From NCBI GenBank assembly GCA_021186555.1, contig JAJKFL010000012.1, positions 2,083,244 to 2,147,243 on the forward strand: 64,000 nt of DNA. The letters are read 5' to 3'. Positions 41,001 to 47,000 of this stretch are shown here, piece after piece; the stretch's first letter is position 1; every line of letters starts with the position of its first letter. Origin of the DNA: Reticulitermes speratus. Taxonomy: Eukaryota; Arthropoda; Insecta; Blattodea; Rhinotermitidae. Both the position numbers and the translations under genes were made by a program. Under the pieces are notes generated by a model. That model was not told the origin of the DNA and did not search any database. It saw nothing but the letters and a program-made list of their open reading frames with translations.

Positions 41001-44000
41001 ATGTGTGATTGTGCAGCATGACAGTGCAACCCCATACAGCACGTGTCAGACACGAGATGTTGCAGGCATTTACTCTGGGAACTTCTGGTCCATCCACCAT
41101 ATTGTTTGGACCACTGAAGCAAAACTTGGGAGGTTGCCAATTTCAGATAAATGAGGAAGTGGAAATGTCTGTTCATGAAGGGGTGTGAATTAAGTGCCCA
41201 GTTCCTACCACAATGGAATTTCAAATTCTTGCCAAGATGGGAAAAATTCTATTGTGTGCATGGGGATTACATTGTAAAATAGTGATACTTAAGTGGAATG
41301 AATAAGCTACATTTCATGTTGTAAAGATTTCTCATTTATTGTTATGACATGGGGAACTCTACTTATTGATTGTCAATTGTAATTTGTGTCAGTGTGGCAG
41401 TCCAAATATGTGGGCCTTCGAAATACCTTTTGTGCGCAACTGTAACTGCATTTACAGGTGGAGATACACACCCAGTCTCCTATCATCAGAATGGTGTTCC
41501 CCCACCTGAAGCAGGTAACTGGAGACGCAGCCACATGGAGCTTGGACATCAGCAGCAAGGTTTGTAACACTGTGCAGATATAACATTTGGCCATGCTGGC
41601 TAATGCAGATGACCAACAGTGTGAAAGGTGTGGAACAGTATCATGCAGCTGTACTGTAGAGTTTTAATGTTCATGACTGACTGGAACCAGTGAAACTACC
41701 ACAGCTGCCAGTAAATAGCTTATGATTTGATACCAAGATCTTACAAAATATCAGTAATAAAATATAAAATGGCCTCAAAAGGCATGGAAAGCATGGAAGT
41801 TTATTTTTAATGAAATACATTTTTGGAAGCATAAAATGAGTTATCTGTGCAATAGCAGGAGAGTGGGGGAAACCGACTTGCCAGTCATGTGGTCTCACCC
41901 TGATTTGCCGGAATCAGTTACAAGAGGTTGGAGCAATATTTGTGTGATTACATGATGTCAAAACCCTGAACATTGAGACTCTTCTGTATGTGTTGCAGTG
42001 GCAGTTGAAAGGTTTAAGGACATTCATTTTGGAATGAGTGTATGTATGTGTGCACGTGCATGAGAGGAGGGAGTGATGTATAACTCGCATTGTGATATAC
42101 CATGAGTGTTCTTGGCCCAGACTGAGAACACGTGAAGCCTGACATTGCTCTTCTTAGTGAGTTTGCACTATGTTTGAACATTAAGGATTAATAGGCAAGA
42201 TTGACTAGCCATCAACACTTTTGTTTCATATTTGTGTGGAGCACTAAGTACAAGTAAGTAGTGTCAAATGGAGATCTTCAGAAATGCTGACATTGTTAGG
42301 ACTTGCTGTATGGTTGTGGGATTTGAACTTACAAACAGCTAGAAGAATGCAGGGTTTGAATTTCTCACAACACTTCCTGACAATTCAGGTCTTGTGGTAC
42401 ATGATGCAGTGTCATTGGGCAAGTGGCTCCCAGCATTCTGGAGGAATGCAGTGCCTTCATCTTGAAGGGTCAAAAGGTCACAGCAGAATGCTAGACAAAT
42501 GCTAGGTGAATGCTAGATGAATGCTCTGTCTTTCTTACAGCATTCAGAATAATAAGACTTGCAATATCACTTTTTGTTTTTGTAGATGTCAGCATTTCTT
42601 TAGCTATACCAAACATACAATTCAAGAATACAATCGAATTATCATTGGAATTAATTATGTAATGTATTCAATAGTTTGCTGAATTTAAGTGTTCTCGAGA
42701 CAGGCAATATTACATTATTAATATCGCTAGCAGTTGTGTTAGACAAGACACATACAATCTGTCCAGGTTTTGAAGTTTTCGCAGGGTGAAACAGAGGATT
42801 TCAGTCTTCTGGGATGTAATACTGTGTTGCTGATTGAGTGATTCCTGACATTTTGAAGGAATGTTCTGCATTCCTTCTCAAGGGTCAAATGGGCCAGGCA
42901 GTATGTGCCTTTGAAATGTGAGGGGCCAGTCACCAAAAACTGCAGCTTCACAACACAGAAGACAGGAATTCTCACATGCAACCTCATTGAACAGTGCAGC
43001 AGAACAGGCAGTTATGAAGTTGTGTGTGTAGGGATTTACAAAAACTGCTGTTGTCTGGTCCAGATCACATTTTTTGTTACAAACTTCAGTAGAAGGACCC
43101 TCTGAATACCAAATTACATTAAAATCTGTTCCTCTGTACATATATGAACTACAGGTGCTATTCATACATTGTGGTAGTTTAGAATTATTGGCTGGTTTTG
43201 CCGGTACGCAATTCTGTACATGAACCCCAGGGTTATTTAACAAAGCATGGTCAAGCCACACTCATTAAATGTGTAACAGGACCTGTTTATGGATACTGCT
43301 ACATATTTCAGTTAAAACATTTAACGATCATCAGGGAGACATGCAGGTGTAGATACAGCAATATATAGCCTAGTACGTCCTGTACACAAAGTACAGTCCG
43401 CAGGTTACAGTGTTTTAACCTACAGAATATATATTGTGTCAAATGGCCTACTTTGAGGTACTGTCCGTTGGCATGCATTTGAGAACAGGATGCTTAGGAA
43501 TGTATTTGTGCCTAAGAAGGATGAGGTAACAGGAGACTGGAGAAAATTGCATGATTAGGACCTTCATGATTTCTGTTTGTCACCAAATATTACTCATGTG
43601 ACCAAATCAAGGAGGATGAGGTGGACAGAGAATTGTGGCTTGTAGGAAGAAGAGAAATGCATACAGGGTTTTGCTGGGATAACCTGAAGGAGACCATTTG
43701 GAAGATCAGGGCATAGATGGGAGGCTAATAGGTGTATTAAAATGGATGTTAAAGAAATAGGAAGGGAGGGAATGGAGTGGATTCATCTGGCTCATGATAG
43801 GAACAAATGGCAGGCTCTTATGAACAGGAAAGTGAAGCTTTGGGCTCCATAGAATGTGAGGAATTACTGGAGTAGCTGAGGAACTGTTAGCTTCTCAAGA
43901 AGGACTCTGCTCCTTGGAGTTAGTTAATCCTTTGGCATTTTCCTGGAGACACTGGGAAAACCCAAGAAAAACTTCAATTAATTGCTCTCCACACTGAGTT

Positions 44001-47000
44001 TTGAACCCAGTAGTTCCCAGATATGAAGCAGGAACACTAACCAGACGTTCTGGTGTATTGATCCTGTACTGCTGTCACACCACTGCATTCAGAAGCGTTC
44101 GTCTTTATATTATTTTATGCTTTCTGTGTTTTGTGATGAGTCTTTTGAATTTTAAGGGATAGTAATTTGTAATTTTTCAACTGGCGTGTAGTAATTTGTA
44201 TGTTTGTTTCTGTGTGTGCGTATGTCGTCTTGTGCTGTTTTTGTGGTTTTTTTTTTGGTTTTTTGTGTGTATGTCATCTTACGCTGTTTTTGTGTGTGCA
44301 TGTGTCATGTTGTGTGCATATGTCATCTTACGCTGTTTTTGTGTGTGCGTATGTCATCTTACGCTGTTTTTGTGTGTGCATGTGTCATGTTGTGTGCGTA
44401 TGTCATCTTACGCTGTTTTTGTGTGTGCGTATGTCATCTTACGCTGTTTTTGTGTGTGCATATGTCATCTTACGCTGTTTTTGTGTGTGCATATGTCATC
44501 TTACGCTGTTTTGGTGTGTGCGTATGTCATCTTACGCTGTTTTTGTGTGTGAATATGTCAGCTTGTGCTGTTTTCGCAGAGGTGCCCCCACCTTTGCCGT
44601 CCTCTGCACCCCCTCACAGGCCTCGAACTGGAAGCGCTGACCACTGGAGCCAGCATCAGCAGCAGCAGCAGCAACATGCATATCACGGTCAGTATTCCCT
44701 CCTCACCTGCTTTCTGTGTTGTGTGAACTGTGAACACATGATGCACCCTGGACTCTTATTTTATAAAGTTGCCTGCCATGTGTCATTTTTATATTTGTAC
44801 GTACTGTACAGCAACAGTTGCATGGTTTCCTGCATTGAGTAGAGGGTTACTGTGTTATAGTGTAAATGAGTTGCTGTGTTACTGCATTGTGTAGTGTTAC
44901 TGTGTTACAGTGTAACTGAGTTACTATGTTACTGCATGGTGCAGAGTTACTGAGTTGCTATGTTACTGCATTGTGTAGAGTTACTGTGTTACAGTGTAAC
45001 TCAGTTACTATATTACTGCATTGTACAGAGTGTTACAGTGTTATAGTGTAAATGAGTTGCTGCATTACTGCATTGTGCAGTGTTACTGTGTTACAGTGTA
45101 ACTGAGTTACTATGTTACTGCATGGTGCAGAGTTACTGATTATAGTGTTACTGAGTTGCTATGTTACTGCGAGTTACTGTGTTACAGTGCAACTGAGTTA
45201 CTATGGTACTGCATTGTGCAGAGTGTTACTGTGTTATAGTGTAAATGAGTTACTATTGTTACTGCATTGTGTAGAGGGTTACTGTGTTACAGTGTAACTG
45301 AGTTACTGTGTTACTGCTTTGTGTGGAGGGTTACCATGTTATAGTTGCTGTGTTAGTGCATCATGGTGAGGGTTACTGTGTCATAGTGTTACTGAGTTAC
45401 AGTGTTACTGCACTGTGTGAAATGTTATTGTGTTACTGTATCATGTGGAGTGTTACTGTATTACTGCATTGTATAAAGTGTTACAGTATTCTGCAATGTG
45501 TGGAGTGTTACTGTGTTACTGATGCCCAGTGAGCAAGTATAATGATAGTCTGTAACTTGTGTTAGTTACTTAGTCAGAGCGTATCATTTGCTGTGCAAAC
45601 GGCAATGTGGCACTTTGTTTATTGATCAGCATCTTGTTTATTTTGCAGCGTACGTGAACATGGGAGCAGCAGCACAGCTAGGACAGGCGGTGAGTATCAT
45701 ACTGTTGTTTTGGTGTGAGTATCATACTGTTGTTTTGGTGTGAGTATCATACTGTTGTTTTGGTGTCCAGCTAGGACAGGCGGTGAGTATCATACTGTCA
45801 TTTAGGTGTCCAGCTAGCCAGTGTTATCACGGTACAGCAGGTCAGGTGTAGAAGTTTATAAACTTGCAATATTATTTACTGGTTATTGGAGAACCCTTCT
45901 TCCCCATGACACTGTTCATGGTCTTTCTAGCTGATGGAGCTTTGTTATTGATAATAAGGATAATGATTATTGAGTTGTACAGCAAATTTACATGTGTCCC
46001 AGCGCATAACACCAGGTTGCTAGAGTTTTGATTTCTTACTGCCATATATTTACATTTGTCTATCTCCTGTGTTTCCTCACCTACATTGTCTAAGTAAAAC
46101 CACACTACTAGCACAGTAATTCCACTTCTCATCATCAGATTGTACATTTACTGTTTTAGTCTCCCGTAACGTCATACAGTAAAAGTCGTTTAGCCGGCTG
46201 AATCTTGGAATGCCCTGTGTCAATAGACAGAATGGTTACTAATGAAGAGCATTTTAATGTGGCTTATGATGAAGCAAAATAAAACACATTTACAAAACAT
46301 TGCAAACAGTAGAATACATACAGCACAGTGTTTACTGCCTTCCAGGTGTTCTAGGAGCTGATACACCTTCAGGTTCTTCCTCTGGGAGATCTGCTAATCT
46401 GTTACTGTCTGTCATCTGTTAAGAACCTGTGCACCTTTGAACCGTGACTTCTAAAAATATAACACTGTGTAGTCAAAAGAAAAGAAGATTGAGAGTATTA
46501 AGTATTGCTGAGAACATTTAAATTATTGGAAAAATAGAGACAGATGTAAATCACAATGGACTCTGGAAAAATATGCGGTTAGAGTGAACGTGTCCCAATA
46601 AAAATTGTGGATAACTGTACGTTTCCTTTGCATGGGTATTGCCATATTGACTTCTCACTCCATTTACATCTGTTTTAAACCACCGACTGTGTATGAGCTC
46701 CTCTCCACTTTTTCATTTCTGAATAGTAATATATGTGTGATGGCTCACATGTTCTGGGATGTGATGCTGTCAAACTGGGGAGGTAGTTCCTGGCATTTTG
46801 AACGTTCATATGGCCTTCATGTTCAGGGTCAGACAGCCCAAGTAATATGATCCTTTGAAACTTCAAGAACCCAACACAATGTCACATCCCAGAAGACCTG
46901 AAACTTCAACAGCATTGCTGTGAGGACCTCAGATAGCAGCTTATAAGTAGTCACAGCCCATGTCCTATGAACTGATGTACACTTATGAAAGGTGATTCAC

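Noticed and set aside
44196..44842. 212-aa ORF overlapping the exon at 44580
   Set aside because: Most of it is the 31-bp array; only 44580-44687 in the correct frame is coding.
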